Assembly (NCBI RefSeq): GCF_001427985.1
Contig: NZ_LMSA01000001.1
Span: forward strand, 757,137-821,136
Direction: 5' to 3'
Source of the DNA: Knoellia sp. Soil729
GTDB taxonomy: Bacteria > Actinomycetota > Actinomycetes > Actinomycetales > Dermatophilaceae
DNA length: 64,000 nt
The first letter of the stretch is position 1. Every line of letters starts with the position of its first letter. A program made the position numbers and the translations under genes. Below, piece by piece: positions 8,880 to 17,882 of this stretch. The notes beneath the pieces are model-generated. The model worked only from the letters and a program-made list of their open reading frames with translations. It was not told the origin of the DNA and made no database searches.

Positions 8880-10739
8880 TCACTCGACCGTGACGCTCTT
8901 GGCGAGGTTCCTCGGCTGGTCGACGTCGAGGCCCTTGGCCGTCGAGAGGTGCAGGGCGAACATCTGCAGGGGCACGACCGTGAGCAGCGGCTGCAGCAGG
9001 GGCGACGTGTGCGGCACCCGGATGACCTCGTCGGCGAACGGGACGACGTCCTCGTCACCCTCCTCCGCGATGACGATGGTTCGGGCACCGCGGGCGCGGA
9101 TCTCCTGGATGTTGGAGACGACCTTCTTGTGCAGGTCGTGGGGGGTGTCGGGCCCCGGGACCACGATGAAGACCGGCTGGCCGGCGTCGATGAGCGCGAT
9201 CGGTCCGTGCTTGAGCTCACCGGCGGCGAAGCCCTCGGCGTGGATGTAGGCGAGCTCCTTGAGCTTGAGCGCACCCTCCATGGCGATCGGGTAGCCCACG
9301 TTGCGGCCCAGGAACAGCACCGAGCGGGTGTCGGCCATGAACCGGGCGATCTCCTTGACGCGGTCCATCTGCCCGAGCAGGTCCTCGATCTTGGCCGGGA
9401 TCTCGTGGAGCTCGCGCATGACGGCCTTGGCGTCGTCGGCGAAGGTGCCACCGCGCAGCTGGGCGAGGTAGAGGCCGAGGATGTAGCAGGCGGTGATCTG
9501 GGCGAGGAATGCCTTGGTCGACGCCACGGCGATCTCGGGGCCGGCGTGGGTGTAGAGGACGGCGTCGGACTCGCGCGGGATGGTCGAGCCGTGGGTGTTG
9601 CAGATGCTCAGGGTGAGTGCGCCGAGGTCGCGGGCGTGCTTGACCGCCATGAGGGTGTCCATCGTCTCGCCGGACTGGCTGATCGAGACGACGAGCGAGC
9701 GCTCGTTGACGATCGGGTCGCTGTAACGGAACTCGTGGGCCAGCGCGACCTCGACCGGGATGCGCGTCCAGTGCTCGATGGCGTACTTCGCGACCATGCC
9801 CGCATAGGCAGCCGTGCCACAGGCGACGACGGTGATGCGGTCGATGTTCTTGAGCTGCTCCTCGCTGATCCGCAGCTCGTCGAGCACGAGCTCGCCGTCG
9901 TCCTTGGTGCGTCCCAGCAGGGTGTCGCCCACGGCGTGCGGCTGGTCGAAGATCTCCTTCTCCATGAACGTCGCGTAGCCGCCCTTCTCGGCGGCGGCGG
10001 CATCCCAGGTGACCTCGTAGGCCTTGCCCTCGGCGGGAGCGCCGTCGAAGGTGATGACCTCGTGGCCCTCGGGGGTGATCGTGACGATCTGGTCCTGGCC
10101 GAGCTCGAGGGCATGGCGGGTGTAGCCGATGAAGGCCGCGACGTCGGAGCCGAGGAAGTTCTCGCCGTCCCCCAGTCCCACGACGAGCGGGCTGTTGCGG
10201 CGGGCGCCGACGACGACGCCGGGCTGGTCGGCATGCACGGCGAGGAGCGTGAACGCACCCTCGAGCCGGTTGACCACCTGCAGCATGGCCTGGGTGAGGT
10301 CGCCGATCTCGTCGAACGCGCTTCCCACGAGCTTGGCGGCGACCTCGGTGTCGGTCTCGCTCTGGAACTCGACGCCCTGCGCGAGCAGCTCCTTCTTGAG
10401 CGAGTGGAAGTTCTCGATGATGCCGTTGTGGATCAGGGCCAGCTTGTCGGCCGTGCCGCCCCGGTGCGGGTGGGCGTTGCCGTCGGTGGGTCCCCCGTGG
10501 GTCGCCCAGCGGGTGTGCCCGATGGCCGTGCGCGAACCGGAGAGCGGGTGCTCCTCGAGGGCGCCGCGCAGGTTCTCGAGCTTGCCGGCGCGCTTCTGCG
10601 ACTGGACACCGCCGTCGGTGACCACGGCGATGCCGGCCGAGTCGTAGCCGCGGTACTCGAGGCGGGCCAGCCCCTCCATGACCACGTCTTCCGCGCGGTC
10701 ATCCATGGCCCTGCCGACATATCCGACGATTCCACACAT
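8880..10739 (-). CDS. glmS: Glucosamine-fructose-6-phosphate aminotransferase
   Basis: Makes glucosamine-6-phosphate from fructose-6-phosphate and glutamine, the entry to UDP-GlcNAc and the cell wall. I set the start at ATG 10739 (619 residues), so that the glutaminase Cys follows Met (MCGIVGYVG), as its processing requires. The open frame continues upstream to 11213 without family sequence. The N-terminal GATase shows RGYDSAG and GHTRWATHG. Two SIS domains follow with SQSGETMDT and ASTKAF, and the protein ends in the usual AKSVTVE. TAGGCT lies 7 nt before the ATG. Confidence 0.97.
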   Translation of the reverse strand: MCGIVGYVGRAMDDRAEDVVMEGLARLEYRGYDSAGIAVVTDGGVQSQKRAGKLENLRGALEEHPLSGSRTAIGHTRWATHGGPTDGNAHPHRGGTADKLALIHNGIIENFHSLKKELLAQGVEFQSETDTEVAAKLVGSAFDEIGDLTQAMLQVVNRLEGAFTLLAVHADQPGVVVGARRNSPLVVGLGDGENFLGSDVAAFIGYTRHALELGQDQIVTITPEGHEVITFDGAPAEGKAYEVTWDAAAAEKGGYATFMEKEIFDQPHAVGDTLLGRTKDDGELVLDELRISEEQLKNIDRITVVACGTAAYAGMVAKYAIEHWTRIPVEVALAHEFRYSDPIVNERSLVVSISQSGETMDTLMAVKHARDLGALTLSICNTHGSTIPRESDAVLYTHAGPEIAVASTKAFLAQITACYILGLYLAQLRGGTFADDAKAVMRELHEIPAKIEDLLGQMDRVKEIARFMADTRSVLFLGRNVGYPIAMEGALKLKELAYIHAEGFAAGELKHGPIALIDAGQPVFIVVPGPDTPHDLHKKVVSNIQEIRARGARTIVIAEEGDEDVVPFADEVIRVPHTSPLLQPLLTVVPLQMFALHLSTAKGLDVDQPRNLAKSVTVE

Positions 10740-10752
10740 GGTCGCCAGCCTA
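10740..10752 (-). promoter_or_regulatory. glmS -10 box, leaderless arrangement
   Basis: TAGGCT on the minus strand (10752-10747) ends 7 nt before the glmS ATG. That puts the expected transcription start on the A of the start codon. There is no Shine-Dalgarno and no clear -35. Confidence 0.5.
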
Positions 10753-10835
10753 ATGGCTCGGATCGCACCGCCCGCACCACGCGCGCGCGTGCCTGAGCGG
10801 CCATCTCCCGCCCGATCTGCGGCCGGTGCGCCACA

Positions 10836-11828
10836 ATGGCGCGCGTGCCTGCCACTCCCCCAGTCCCCTCGTCGGAACCGGATCCGACGGAGCCGCTGCC
10901 GTCGCCCTACCTGGACTTCACGCGCGGGAACTGGGCGGCCCGCAGGGACAACCACCCGCTGAGCCTGACGCCGGACGACATCGCGCGGGTGCGTGGTCTC
11001 GGTGACCGCGTCGACCTGCGCGAGGTGGAGCAGGTCTACCTCCCGCTCTCGCGCCTGCTCGCCTTCTACGTCAACGCCACTGCGGGCCTGCATCGCGTGA
11101 CGACGGACTTCCTGGGTGACCGTCCTGCCAAGGTGCCGTTCGTCATCGGTGTCGCCGGGTCCGTCGCCGTCGGCAAGTCCACGACAGCACGCGTGCTGCG
11201 CGAGCTGCTGCACCGCTGGCCCCAGACGCCTCGCGTCGACCTCATCACCACCGACGGCTTCTTGAGGCCCAATGCCGACCTCGAGGCCCGAGGCCTGTTG
11301 CAGCGCAAGGGTTTTCCCGAGTCGTACGACCGTCGCGCACTGTTGCGCTTCGTCGCCGACGTCAAGTCCGGTATGCCGCGTGTGTCAGCCCCCGTCTACT
11401 CGCACCTGACCTACGACATCGTTCCGGGCGCCGAGATCGTGGTCGACCAGCCCGACGTGCTCATCGTCGAGGGCCTCAACGTGCTGCAGCCAGCGACGGT
11501 GCGATCGGACCGCAGCACCCGCCAGGTGCTGTCGGACTACTTCGACTTCTCCGTCTATGTCGACGCCCCGGTCGAGCAGCTGCGCACTTGGTACGTCGAG
11601 CGCTTCCTGCGGCTGCGGGAGACGGCCTTCGCGGACCCGGAGTCCTACTTCCACCGCTATGCCGACCTCACCGACGCACAGGCACGCGAGACGGCGGCCG
11701 GGATCTGGGAGCGCATCAACGAGCCCAACCTGCTGAGGAACGTGCTCCCCACCCGCGAGCGCGCCACCCTCGTGCTGACCAAGGGGCCCGACCACGCGGT
11801 GACCAACATCCGCCTGCGCCGCCTCTGA
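10836..11828 (+). CDS. coaA: Type I pantothenate kinase
   Basis: Phosphorylates pantothenate, the first committed step of CoA synthesis. It has 330 residues. SPYLDFTR near residue 23 is the family N-terminal signature. The P-loop [12 protein letters not shown] is at 105-116, and [14 protein letters not shown] and the C-terminal [10 protein letters not shown] region follow in order. It diverges from glmS. The ATG at 10836 has no obvious ribosome binding site, and an in-frame GTG at 10845 is an alternative. One Gly-Met-Pro triplet uses GGT in an octamer copy at 11371. Confidence 0.96.
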   Translation: MARVPATPPVPSSEPDPTEPLPSPYLDFTRGNWAARRDNHPLSLTPDDIARVRGLGDRVDLREVEQVYLPLSRLLAFYVNATAGLHRVTTDFLGDRPAKVPFVIGVAGSVAVGKSTTARVLRELLHRWPQTPRVDLITTDGFLRPNADLEARGLLQRKGFPESYDRRALLRFVADVKSGMPRVSAPVYSHLTYDIVPGAEIVVDQPDVLIVEGLNVLQPATVRSDRSTRQVLSDYFDFSVYVDAPVEQLRTWYVERFLRLRETAFADPESYFHRYADLTDAQARETAAGIWERINEPNLLRNVLPTRERATLVLTKGPDHAVTNIRLRRL

Positions 11829-11858
11829 CGGTGCCGCCGGCGCGTGGGTGCGGGCCGG

Positions 11859-12584
11859 TCAGTACCAGTGCGGGAAGCGGTTGTTCCAGAAGTCCCAGGC
11901 GCCGCAGGGCGTGCCGTAGGACTGCTTGATGTAGTCGAGCCCCCACTTGATCTGGGTGGCGGGGTTGGTGCGGTAGTCCGCGCCGGCGCTCGCCATCTTG
12001 CTGGCGGGCAGGCTCTGCGGGATGCCGTAGGCGCCCGAGGAGGAGTTCGTGGCCTTGAAGTTCCAGCCGCTCTCGCCCTCCCACAGGAGGTTGAGGCAGT
12101 TCCACTGGCTCGCCCCGCTGAAGCCGTAGTCCGACATGAGCTCGCGTGCGGCCGACCTCGGGTCGGCCTGGGCGCCGGCGATGAGCGAGGCACGCTTCTT
12201 GGCGCGGGCGGCCTTCTCTGCGGCGGCCACCCGAGCCTTGGCGACGGCCTCCGCCTTGGCCTTGGCTGCCGCCTGCGCCTTGGCACTGAGGGCGGCGCGC
12301 TGGGCGTTGGCGCCGGCTCGCTCGCTCGAGATGCGGGCGGTATCGGCCGAGGTCTGCTCGGCGGACAGGGTCGCCTGGTGCGTGGCCGCGGCGCTGAGGG
12401 TGAAGGGCTCGGCGTCGGCCACTGCGTCATGGCCACCGACACCGACGGCGCCCGTGCCGACGAGCGCCAGGGCCATCGAGGCGGTGACGGCGGGACGCCG
12501 GACGAGCGAGAGGGCCTGCATGAGGGGTGCCCCGGAAGGACGGGCGTGACGCCCGCGGTGGGTTCCGCGGTACCTGCTGCTCAT
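11859..12584 (-). CDS. Secreted transglycosylase SLT-domain protein
   Basis: Predicted exported lytic transglycosylase or muralytic protein of 241 residues. The start ATG 12584 is chosen for its AGGAAGG ribosome binding site; an open frame to 12629 precedes it. A basic N-terminus and hydrophobic segment (about 30-50) form the signal peptide. Residues 70-140 are an Ala/Lys/Gln-rich, probably coiled-coil spacer. The C-terminal domain has NCLNLLWEGESGW, with the likely catalytic Glu in ESGW, then SSGAYGIPQ and a C-terminal HWY, typical of actinobacterial SLT-like hydrolases related to the Rpf fold. The leader contains an 11-bp hairpin and a GGTAACG motif. MtrA control is possible but unproven. 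Confidence 0.85.
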   Translation of the reverse strand: MSSRYRGTHRGRHARPSGAPLMQALSLVRRPAVTASMALALVGTGAVGVGGHDAVADAEPFTLSAAATHQATLSAEQTSADTARISSERAGANAQRAALSAKAQAAAKAKAEAVAKARVAAAEKAARAKKRASLIAGAQADPRSAARELMSDYGFSGASQWNCLNLLWEGESGWNFKATNSSSGAYGIPQSLPASKMASAGADYRTNPATQIKWGLDYIKQSYGTPCGAWDFWNNRFPHWY

Positions 12585-12629
12585 ACGAAGGCCTTCCTTT
12601 CCCACACGACGACTGCTCCGGACGCACAA

Positions 12630-12657
12630 CAGCCCGGCTGACGAAGCAGCCGGGCTG
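12630..12657 (-). promoter_or_regulatory. Leader hairpin upstream of transglycosylase gene
   Basis: An 11-bp perfect stem (12630-12640 with 12647-12657) with a 6-nt loop lies 46 nt before the start codon. Just upstream on the minus strand are three TTTGGT hexamers and GGTAACG. It could be a 5' stabilising or attenuating hairpin, or a second terminator for the phoH-like gene. There is no T-run. Confidence 0.45.
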
Positions 12658-12721
12658 CGTTACCAAATCGAGACCAAATGTACTCGACGTCCCCGGCGGC
12701 GACCAAACCGGGGTCACGATG

Positions 12722-12771
12722 ACGACGAGGTATGCCGTCCGCTCGAGCGAGCGGACGGCATACCTCGTCGT
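12722..12771. terminator. 24-bp-arm palindrome downstream of the PIN-PhoH gene
   Basis: Arms 12722-12745 and 12748-12771 are perfectly complementary with a 2-nt centre. It begins 24 bp past the stop of the PIN-PhoH gene. Each arm contains one copy of the dispersed octamer (12730-12737 and 12756-12763). A terminator is likely, although no T-run follows. Confidence 0.65.
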
Positions 12772-12795
12772 GTCCTCAGGTGGGGAAGGTCCTCC

Positions 12796-14187
12796 TCAGA
12801 GGTCGCCGTGCTCCTGCTCGAGCAGGTCGGTCACGAGCGCGGCGATCGGGCTGCGCTCGCTGCGCGTCAGGGTGACGTGCGCAAAGAGCGGGTGTCCCTT
12901 GAGCTTCTCGATGACCGCGGCGACCCCGTCGTGGCGACCGACCCGCAGGTTGTCGCGCTGGGCCACGTCGTGCGTCATGACGACCTTGGAGTTCTGGCCG
13001 ATCCGCGAGAGGACGGTCAGCAGGACGTTGCGCTCGAGCGACTGCGCCTCGTCGACGATGACGAACGCGTCGTGCAGCGAGCGCCCACGGATGTGGGTCA
13101 GCGGCAGGACCTCGAGCATCCCGCGGTCGAGGACCTCCTCGACGACCTCGCGCGAGACGAGCGCCGAGAGGGTGTCGAAGACGGCCTGCCCCCACGGGTT
13201 CATCTTCTCGGACTCCGAGCCGGGCAGGTAGCCCAGCTCCTGACCACCGACGGCATACAGGGGACGGAACACGACGACCTTGCGCTGCTGCCGGCGCTCC
13301 ATGACGGCTTCGAGCCCGGCACAGAGCGCGAGGGCCGACTTGCCGGTGCCGGCGCGGCCACCGAGGCTGACGATGCCGATGTCGGGGTCGAGCAGCAGGT
13401 CGAGAGCGATGCGCTGCTCCGCACTGCGGCCGTGCAGCCCGAAGGCGTCCCGGTCTCCCTTGACGAGGCGGACCTGCTTGTCCGCACCGACCCGGCCGAG
13501 TCCGCTGCCGCGCGGGGAGAGCAGCTTGAGCCCGGTGTGGCAGGGCAGCTCGGCGGCACCGAGGTGCTCGAGCCGGCCGTACTCGTAGAGGTGGTCCATC
13601 TCCTCGACACTGACCTCGACCTCGTCCATACCGGTCCACCCCGAGTCGACGGCGAGCTCGGCGCGGTACTCCTGGGCCTCCATCCCGCAGGCCGACGCCT
13701 TGACGCGCATCGGCAGGTCCTTGCTCACGATCGTCACGGCGCGACCCTCGTTGGCGAGGTTCTTGGCGACCGACAGGATGCGGGTGTCGTTGTCCCCCAG
13801 TCGGAAGCCCGAGGGCAGGGATGACGGGTCCGTGTGGTTGAGCTCCACGCGCAGGGTCCCACCCTCGTCACCGATGGGGACGGGAGCGTCGAGCCGGCCG
13901 GCCGTGACCCGCAGGTCGTCGAGCAGGCGCAGGGCGGTGCGCGCGAAGAAGCCGAGCTCGGGGTGGTGGCGCTTGGCCTCGAGCTCGGTGATGACGACGA
14001 TGGGGAGGACGACCTCGTGCTCCTGGAAGCGCAGGATCGCGCGCGGGTCCGAGAGCAGCACGGAGGTGTCGAGCACGTAGGTGCGCAGGTCTGCCGGGGC
14101 GCCCGCTCCCTTCGCGTGCTGTCGCTGCCGGACGCTCCCGGCGGAGGTCGTCGGGGAGGTGGCAGTCGATCGGGAGGGTGTGGCCAC
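12796..14187 (-). CDS. PIN-PhoH family protein (YlaK-type ribonuclease/ATPase)
   Basis: Fusion of a PIN nuclease domain (about 36-175; [14 protein letters not shown] at the start, acidic residues in ITELEAKR) to a PhoH-type P-loop helicase-like ATPase ([15 protein letters not shown] about 265; VDEAQSLE as Walker B). Homologues are RNA-unwinding or RNA-cleaving enzymes. I choose GTG 14187 (463 residues) because TAGGAG lies 8 nt upstream. The frame extends to 14265 without a better signal. Both domains look intact. It is monocistronic. Confidence 0.92.
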   Translation of the reverse strand: MATPSRSTATSPTTSAGSVRQRQHAKGAGAPADLRTYVLDTSVLLSDPRAILRFQEHEVVLPIVVITELEAKRHHPELGFFARTALRLLDDLRVTAGRLDAPVPIGDEGGTLRVELNHTDPSSLPSGFRLGDNDTRILSVAKNLANEGRAVTIVSKDLPMRVKASACGMEAQEYRAELAVDSGWTGMDEVEVSVEEMDHLYEYGRLEHLGAAELPCHTGLKLLSPRGSGLGRVGADKQVRLVKGDRDAFGLHGRSAEQRIALDLLLDPDIGIVSLGGRAGTGKSALALCAGLEAVMERRQQRKVVVFRPLYAVGGQELGYLPGSESEKMNPWGQAVFDTLSALVSREVVEEVLDRGMLEVLPLTHIRGRSLHDAFVIVDEAQSLERNVLLTVLSRIGQNSKVVMTHDVAQRDNLRVGRHDGVAAVIEKLKGHPLFAHVTLTRSERSPIAALVTDLLEQEHGDL

Positions 14188-14482
14188 GGCGGGGCTCCTA
14201 GGCGCGCACAGCGAGGTCGTGCGCTGACTCGAAGGTCTGGTTCCCGGTTGGCCCACTGCCCTCAACAGGGAGCCGGGACCGGTCCCTCCTCCGGAGCGTG
14301 GCGTGCTCCATGCGATGGGCCTCCCGTAGCGCGTCAGGGTGACGTGCTACTCCCGACGCTACGACGTCCGCATGCTCGTGTGTCACGCATCACGTGCGGC
14401 GTGTCGACCCGTTTCCCCAGGCTCCATGGGACCTGGCATGCAGGTGGGGCTGGTGTGACGAGAGAGGCCCCTGAGGCCGGGT
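14188..14482. other. Non-coding gap between PIN-PhoH gene and uppS
   Basis: About 295 bp with no supported gene. It must carry the promoter of the PIN-PhoH gene and the 3' end signals of uppS. I see no strong -35/-10 pair and no convincing terminator hairpin. Its base composition is a little less GC-rich than the genes. Confidence 0.4.
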
Positions 14483-15244
14483 TCAGGTCCCGAAGCGGCG
14501 GTTGCGCTCGCCGTAGGCGCGCAGGGCCCGCAGGAAGTCGACCTTGCGGAAGTCCGGCCAGTAGGCCTCGCAGAAGTAGAACTCGGAGTGGGCGCTCTGC
14601 CACAGGAGGAACCCGCCGAGCCGCTGCTCCCCCGAGGTGCGGATCACGAGGTCCGGGTCGGGCTGGCCCTTGGTGTAGAGGTGGTCGGCGATGTGCTCGA
14701 CGTCGAGGATCTCGGCGAGCTCCTCGATCGTGGTGCCGCGGTCGGCGTGCTCGAGGAGCAGCGACCGGACGGCGTCGGCGATCTCCCGGCGGCCGCCGTA
14801 GCCGACGGCGATGTTGACCAGCAGGCCGTCGACGTCGGCCGTGCGCACCGCGGCGGCCTCGAGCCGGTCCCGTGTCGCATCGGGCAGGAGCGACAGCGCC
14901 CCCACGGGGTTGAGGCGCCACTGCCCGGAGTCCGCGAGGGTCTCGACGGCCCGTTCGATGATGCCGAGCAGGGGCCGCAGCTCGGACTCGGCTCGGCTGA
15001 GGTTGTCGGTCGAGAGCAGCCAGAGCGTGACGACCTCGACCCCGACCTCCTCGCACCAGTGCAGGAAGTTGGCGATGTTGTCGGCACCGGCCTGGTGCCC
15101 CTCGCTCGTGCCGGCCCCTCTCGCGCGGGCCCAGCGTCGGTTGCCGTCGAGCATGACTCCGACGTGGCGCGGGACGCTTTCGGGGGGCAGTCTCTTGGTC
15201 AGTCGACGCTCGTATGCCGCGTAGAGAACATCGCTGACCGCCAT
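14483..15244 (-). CDS. uppS: Isoprenyl transferase (UppS family)
   Basis: Cis-prenyltransferase that elongates allylic diphosphates with IPP to the polyprenyl carrier lipid for peptidoglycan and glycan synthesis. The start ATG 15244 gives MAVSDVLYAAYERRL and 253 residues; a GTG at 15253 is the alternative. HVGVMLDGNRRWAR (about 31-44) is the catalytic signature with the key Asp. LWLLSTDN follows, and the C-terminal region DLVIRTSGEQRLGGFLLWQ is the second signature. TACGGT lies 7 nt before the ATG, fitting leaderless transcription. Product chain length cannot be read from sequence. Confidence 0.93.
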   Translation of the reverse strand: MAVSDVLYAAYERRLTKRLPPESVPRHVGVMLDGNRRWARARGAGTSEGHQAGADNIANFLHWCEEVGVEVVTLWLLSTDNLSRAESELRPLLGIIERAVETLADSGQWRLNPVGALSLLPDATRDRLEAAAVRTADVDGLLVNIAVGYGGRREIADAVRSLLLEHADRGTTIEELAEILDVEHIADHLYTKGQPDPDLVIRTSGEQRLGGFLLWQSAHSEFYFCEAYWPDFRKVDFLRALRAYGERNRRFGT

Positions 15245-15251
15245 GCCCGTC

Positions 15252-15257
15252 ACCGTA
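15252..15257 (-). promoter_or_regulatory. uppS -10 box, leaderless arrangement
   Basis: TACGGT on the minus strand (15257-15252) lies 7 nt before the ATG at 15244. This supports that start over the upstream GTG. Confidence 0.4.
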
Positions 15258-15303
15258 CCGCTGGGCGCATGACGAGACGTAGGACACCACTCCCGGCGCC
15301 GGA

Positions 15304-15321
15304 ACCTACGCAGACGTAGGT
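15304..15321 (+). promoter_or_regulatory. Small inverted repeat upstream of trhA
   Basis: ACCTACG (15304-15310) and CGTAGGT (15315-15321) form a perfect 7-bp inverted repeat with a 4-nt spacer, 15 bp before the trhA ATG. It overlaps a possible TATCGT -10 (15321-15326). It may be an operator or part of the divergent promoter. Confidence 0.35.
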
Positions 15322-15336
15322 ATCGTTGTAGGGGTC

Positions 15337-16035
15337 ATGGACAAAGGACGCGAAACCCGCAACCGGGACGTGCTCGAAGAGCGCGTCGATGCCGTGCTGG
15401 ACGCGGTCAAGCCCAAGCTGCGGGGCTGGTTGCACCTCGCCATGGCCCCGATCGCCTTCGTCGGTGGACTCGTCCTCGTCGTGCTCGGCGACACCGTGCA
15501 GGCCCGGGCCGCGGCGGCGGTCTTCACCCTCACCGCCGTGCTGCTCTTCGCGATGTCGGCGGTCTACCACCGCGGCGACTGGTCACCCCGCTGGGGGACT
15601 GCCCTCAAGCGGATCGACCACTCCAACATCTTCCTCATCATCGCTGGCAGCTACACGCCGTTCGCGCTCCTGCTGCCGCGCGGCCAGGCCACCACGCTGC
15701 TCGCGATTGTCTGGGGTGGAGCGCTCCTCGGGGTGGCCTTCCGCCTGCTGTGGATCCATGCGCCCCGCTGGCTCTACGTCCCCGTCTACGTCGCGCTGGG
15801 CTCGGTGGCGGTCTTCTTCCTCGGGCCGCTACTGCGTCACGCCGGGACGACCGTCGTCACGCTCGTCATTGTCGGAGGGGTGCTCTACACGCTCGGTGCC
15901 ATCGTCTACGGGATCAAGCGACCCAACCCCTCGCCCCGTTGGTTCGGGTTCCACGAGATCTTCCACAGCCTGACGATCCTGGCGTTCGTCACGCACTACA
16001 TCGCCGCCTCGATCGCGCTGTACGACCGGGTCTGA
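15337..16035 (+). CDS. trhA: Hemolysin III / TrhA (PAQR superfamily) membrane protein
   Basis: Seven-transmembrane protein of 232 residues in the YqfA/hemolysin-III branch of the PAQR family, which is linked to membrane homeostasis. Family motifs are SAVYHRGDW, DHSNIFLIIAGSYTPFALLL and GFHEIFHSLTILAF with their conserved Asp and His residues (a presumed metal site). Hydrophobic segments alternate at about 40-60, 66-85, 100-120, 128-145, 152-172, 178-195 and 208-228. The last 207 bp are antisense to the frame of the small membrane protein on the other strand. Its role in this organism is unknown. Confidence 0.9.
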   Translation: MDKGRETRNRDVLEERVDAVLDAVKPKLRGWLHLAMAPIAFVGGLVLVVLGDTVQARAAAAVFTLTAVLLFAMSAVYHRGDWSPRWGTALKRIDHSNIFLIIAGSYTPFALLLPRGQATTLLAIVWGGALLGVAFRLLWIHAPRWLYVPVYVALGSVAVFFLGPLLRHAGTTVVTLVIVGGVLYTLGAIVYGIKRPNPSPRWFGFHEIFHSLTILAFVTHYIAASIALYDRV

Positions 16036-16272
16036 CACGGCGCCGGCTCCGGCCGCGTCGGCACTCCTCGTGCGGTAGGACATCCGACGCAGGCGCGCGT
16101 TCATGTTGCGCATGAGCAGCCACAGGCAGATCACCAGGAAGAGGAACGCGAGGAACGCCCACACCCCGGGCGCCGCGGCCTGGCTCGGCGTGACGTCCGA
16201 GGTGGGACTCGGGCTGGGCACGGGCGAGGGGCTGGCAGCAGCGCCGAGCAGCGGCAGCAGAAGGGAGATCAT
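15829..16272 (-). CDS. Small single-pass membrane protein downstream of mca
   Basis: Starts with ATG overlapping the mca stop by 4 nt (ATGA), so it is co-translated with mca. Residues 1-13 are hydrophobic and 14-30 are Ser/Pro-rich (SPSPVPSPSPT). A transmembrane helix spans about 36-58 (FLAFLFLVICLWLLM). The basic stretch NARLRRMSYRTR after it suggests a cytoplasmic C-terminus. Short proteins of this kind sit next to mca in many actinobacteria. The first about 80 residues look real. The frame then stays open for about 66 more codons antisense to trhA, and that part resembles a shadow, so either the protein is unusually long or the stop has been lost. Confidence 0.6.
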   Translation of the reverse strand: MISLLLPLLGAAASPSPVPSPSPTSDVTPSQAAAPGVWAFLAFLFLVICLWLLMRNMNARLRRMSYRTRSADAAGAGAVSDPVVQRDRGGDVVRDERQDRQAVEDLVEPEPTGRGVGSLDPVDDGTERVEHPSDNDERDDGRPGVTQ

Positions 16273-17210
16273 GCGGTGCGAACCTTCCGTCCGTCGTGGG
16301 CGAGCGTGAGGTCGGTCGACGTCGCGAGGGCGTCCGCCTCGGCGACATCGGTGGGCAGGCCGGCGAACAGGTCGTCCTCGTCGTCGACGATCGGCACGTA
16401 GGACAGCCCGGCCTCGTAGTCCTCCCACGGCCAGACCCGGGCCTGCTCCTCGCGCGAGACCTTGAAGAAGGTGCCATCGGGGTCGACCTGGGTCGCATGG
16501 GCCAGCAGGGCCCGGTCGCGCCGGTCGAACCACTGGTCGCAGCGCACGCGCGTGGTGACCACCCGGTCGCGCGACGAGTCCCAGTTCTCGAGCCACGCGG
16601 CATACGGGCTCTCCTCGCCGAGCGCGGTGAGGGCCTCGTGGAAGGCGACGACCCGTCCGCGGCTGAAGGTCTGGTTGTAGTAGATCTTGAGCGGCTGCCA
16701 CGGCTCGCCGGCATTCGGGTATGCCGTCGGGTCGCCGGCCGCCTCGAAGGCCGCCATCGAGACGTTGTGGCACATGATGTGGTCCGGGTGCGGGTAGCCG
16801 CCGTTCTCGTCATAGGTCGTCATGACGTGGGGGCGGAAGCGCCGGATCTCGCGCACGAGGGCCTCGGTCGTCACGTCGATCGGCTCAAGGGCGAAGCACC
16901 CCTCGGGCAGGGGCGGGAGCGGGTCGCCCTCGGGCAGGCCGGAGTCGACGAAGCCGAGCCAGACGTGGTCCACGCCGAGGATCTCCTGCGCCCGGCGCAT
17001 CTCGTCACGGCGTACCTGGGCGAGGTCACGCAGGATGTGGGGGTCGTCGGCGAGCTTGGGGTTGAGCACGTCACCGCGCTCGCCTCCGGTGCAGGACACG
17101 ACGAGGACGTCGTGGCCCTCGTCGACGTACTTCGCCATGGCCGCTGCGCCCTTGCTCGACTCGTCGTCGGGGTGCGCGTGCACGCACATGAGACGGAGGG
17201 CTTGTGACAC
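16269..17210 (-). CDS. mca: Mycothiol S-conjugate amidase
   Basis: Zinc amidase that cleaves mycothiol S-conjugates to a mercapturic acid and GlcN-Ins for detoxification. Its presence implies a mycothiol-producing actinobacterium. The GTG start at 17210 has AAGGA upstream and gives VSQALRLMCVHAHPDDES and 313 residues; the open frame upstream to 17474 is antisense to DUF4307. Zinc ligands are visible in HPDDE (residues 12-16) and YPHPDH (about 142). The neighbour set with DUF4307 and greA is conserved. MshB, a paralogue, is the main alternative, but context and length favour Mca. Confidence 0.93.
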   Translation of the reverse strand: MSQALRLMCVHAHPDDESSKGAAAMAKYVDEGHDVLVVSCTGGERGDVLNPKLADDPHILRDLAQVRRDEMRRAQEILGVDHVWLGFVDSGLPEGDPLPPLPEGCFALEPIDVTTEALVREIRRFRPHVMTTYDENGGYPHPDHIMCHNVSMAAFEAAGDPTAYPNAGEPWQPLKIYYNQTFSRGRVVAFHEALTALGEESPYAAWLENWDSSRDRVVTTRVRCDQWFDRRDRALLAHATQVDPDGTFFKVSREEQARVWPWEDYEAGLSYVPIVDDEDDLFAGLPTDVAEADALATSTDLTLAHDGRKVRTA

Positions 17211-17310
17211 GAGAGGGTCCTTCGGGGTCGGGGAGTCGCTCAGGCGACAATGGACGCCGTCCATCCTTGCACTGACCGCCCACACCGCCACTGTCGACCC
17301 AGGACCCTTG

Positions 17311-17673
17311 ATGCCCCTTCCCCGCCCGGCCCCCGGCACCACCCGTTGGTGGGTCGTCGGCACCATCGGGATCTCGCTGGCCCTCGTCGTCATCGTGTGG
17401 TTCGCCGTGGAGTCCTCGAAGGCCCTGCGGGCCGACGTCACGGCATACCGGGACGTGACCGACACACAGATCACCGTCGCCTACGACGTGCACCGGCCCG
17501 ATGGTGCGGCCGTGCGCTGCACCGTCGAGGCGCAGGACACGCGACACGGCCGGGTGGGGACCGTCACCGACGATGTGCCCGCCGGTGCGACGTCCGTGCA
17601 CCGCGTGGTGACGGTCCGCACGAGTGCCCGCGCGGTCGTCGGCCTCGTCTCGTCGTGCGTGCGCCTGCCCTGA
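17311..17673 (+). CDS. DUF4307 membrane protein
   Basis: Protein of 120 residues with one N-terminal transmembrane segment (about 12-34, WWVVGTIGISLALVVIVWF) and an extracytoplasmic beta-rich domain ending ...SSCVRLP. This matches the actinobacterial DUF4307 family, whose members commonly lie between mca and greA. The ATG at 17311 is preceded by AGGA. Its function is unknown. Its Thr-Ala-Tyr uses the rare codon GCA in an octamer copy at 17441. Confidence 0.8.
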   Translation: MPLPRPAPGTTRWWVVGTIGISLALVVIVWFAVESSKALRADVTAYRDVTDTQITVAYDVHRPDGAAVRCTVEAQDTRHGRVGTVTDDVPAGATSVHRVVTVRTSARAVVGLVSSCVRLP

Positions 17674-17740
17674 GGGGGAGCAAGAGCTGGGGTGGCGCGG
17701 GGCCGTGCGCCGGCAAGGAAGTGCTTTCCGGCGGGGAGGT

Positions 17741-17749
17741 TGCTATCCT
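17741..17749 (+). promoter_or_regulatory. greA extended -10 promoter
   Basis: TGCTATCCT is an extended -10 element (TATCCT at 17744-17749). Transcription would start near 17756, leaving a leader of about 127 nt before greA. No good -35 is seen at 17 nt. Confidence 0.5.
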
Positions 17750-17765
17750 AGTTCTTTGCACCAAC

Positions 17766-17810
17766 GGGTCTGGGGCCCACCGAACCGCACGAGGTTCAGG
17801 CCCCGGACCC
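17766..17810 (+). promoter_or_regulatory. Structured leader of greA
   Basis: A 12-bp stem (17766-17777 with 17799-17810, one T-G wobble) encloses a 5-bp hairpin (17782-17786 with 17793-17797). It lies in the predicted 5' UTR, about 70 nt before the start codon. It could be an attenuator or an RNA element. TTT follows the stem but there is no long T-run. Confidence 0.4.
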
Positions 17811-17882
17811 TTTCACGTAGGACCACCATCTCCCGCCAAGCGGCGCAACCGCCCGGTCAGGGAACTCGAGGAGTGAACTTCA

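Noticed and set aside
7038..10796. Open frame of about 1250 codons on the plus strand
   Set aside because: It is antisense to nnr, acpS and glmS, which all carry intact catalytic motifs. It is a composition artefact.
12796..13824. Plus-strand open frames inside the PIN-PhoH gene
   Set aside because: Shadows of a gene with clear PIN and PhoH motifs and a good ribosome binding site.
17761..17810. tRNA-like fold in the greA leader (GGTTCAGGCCCC resembles a T-arm)
   Set aside because: No acceptor stem, D-arm or anticodon arm can be completed around it.
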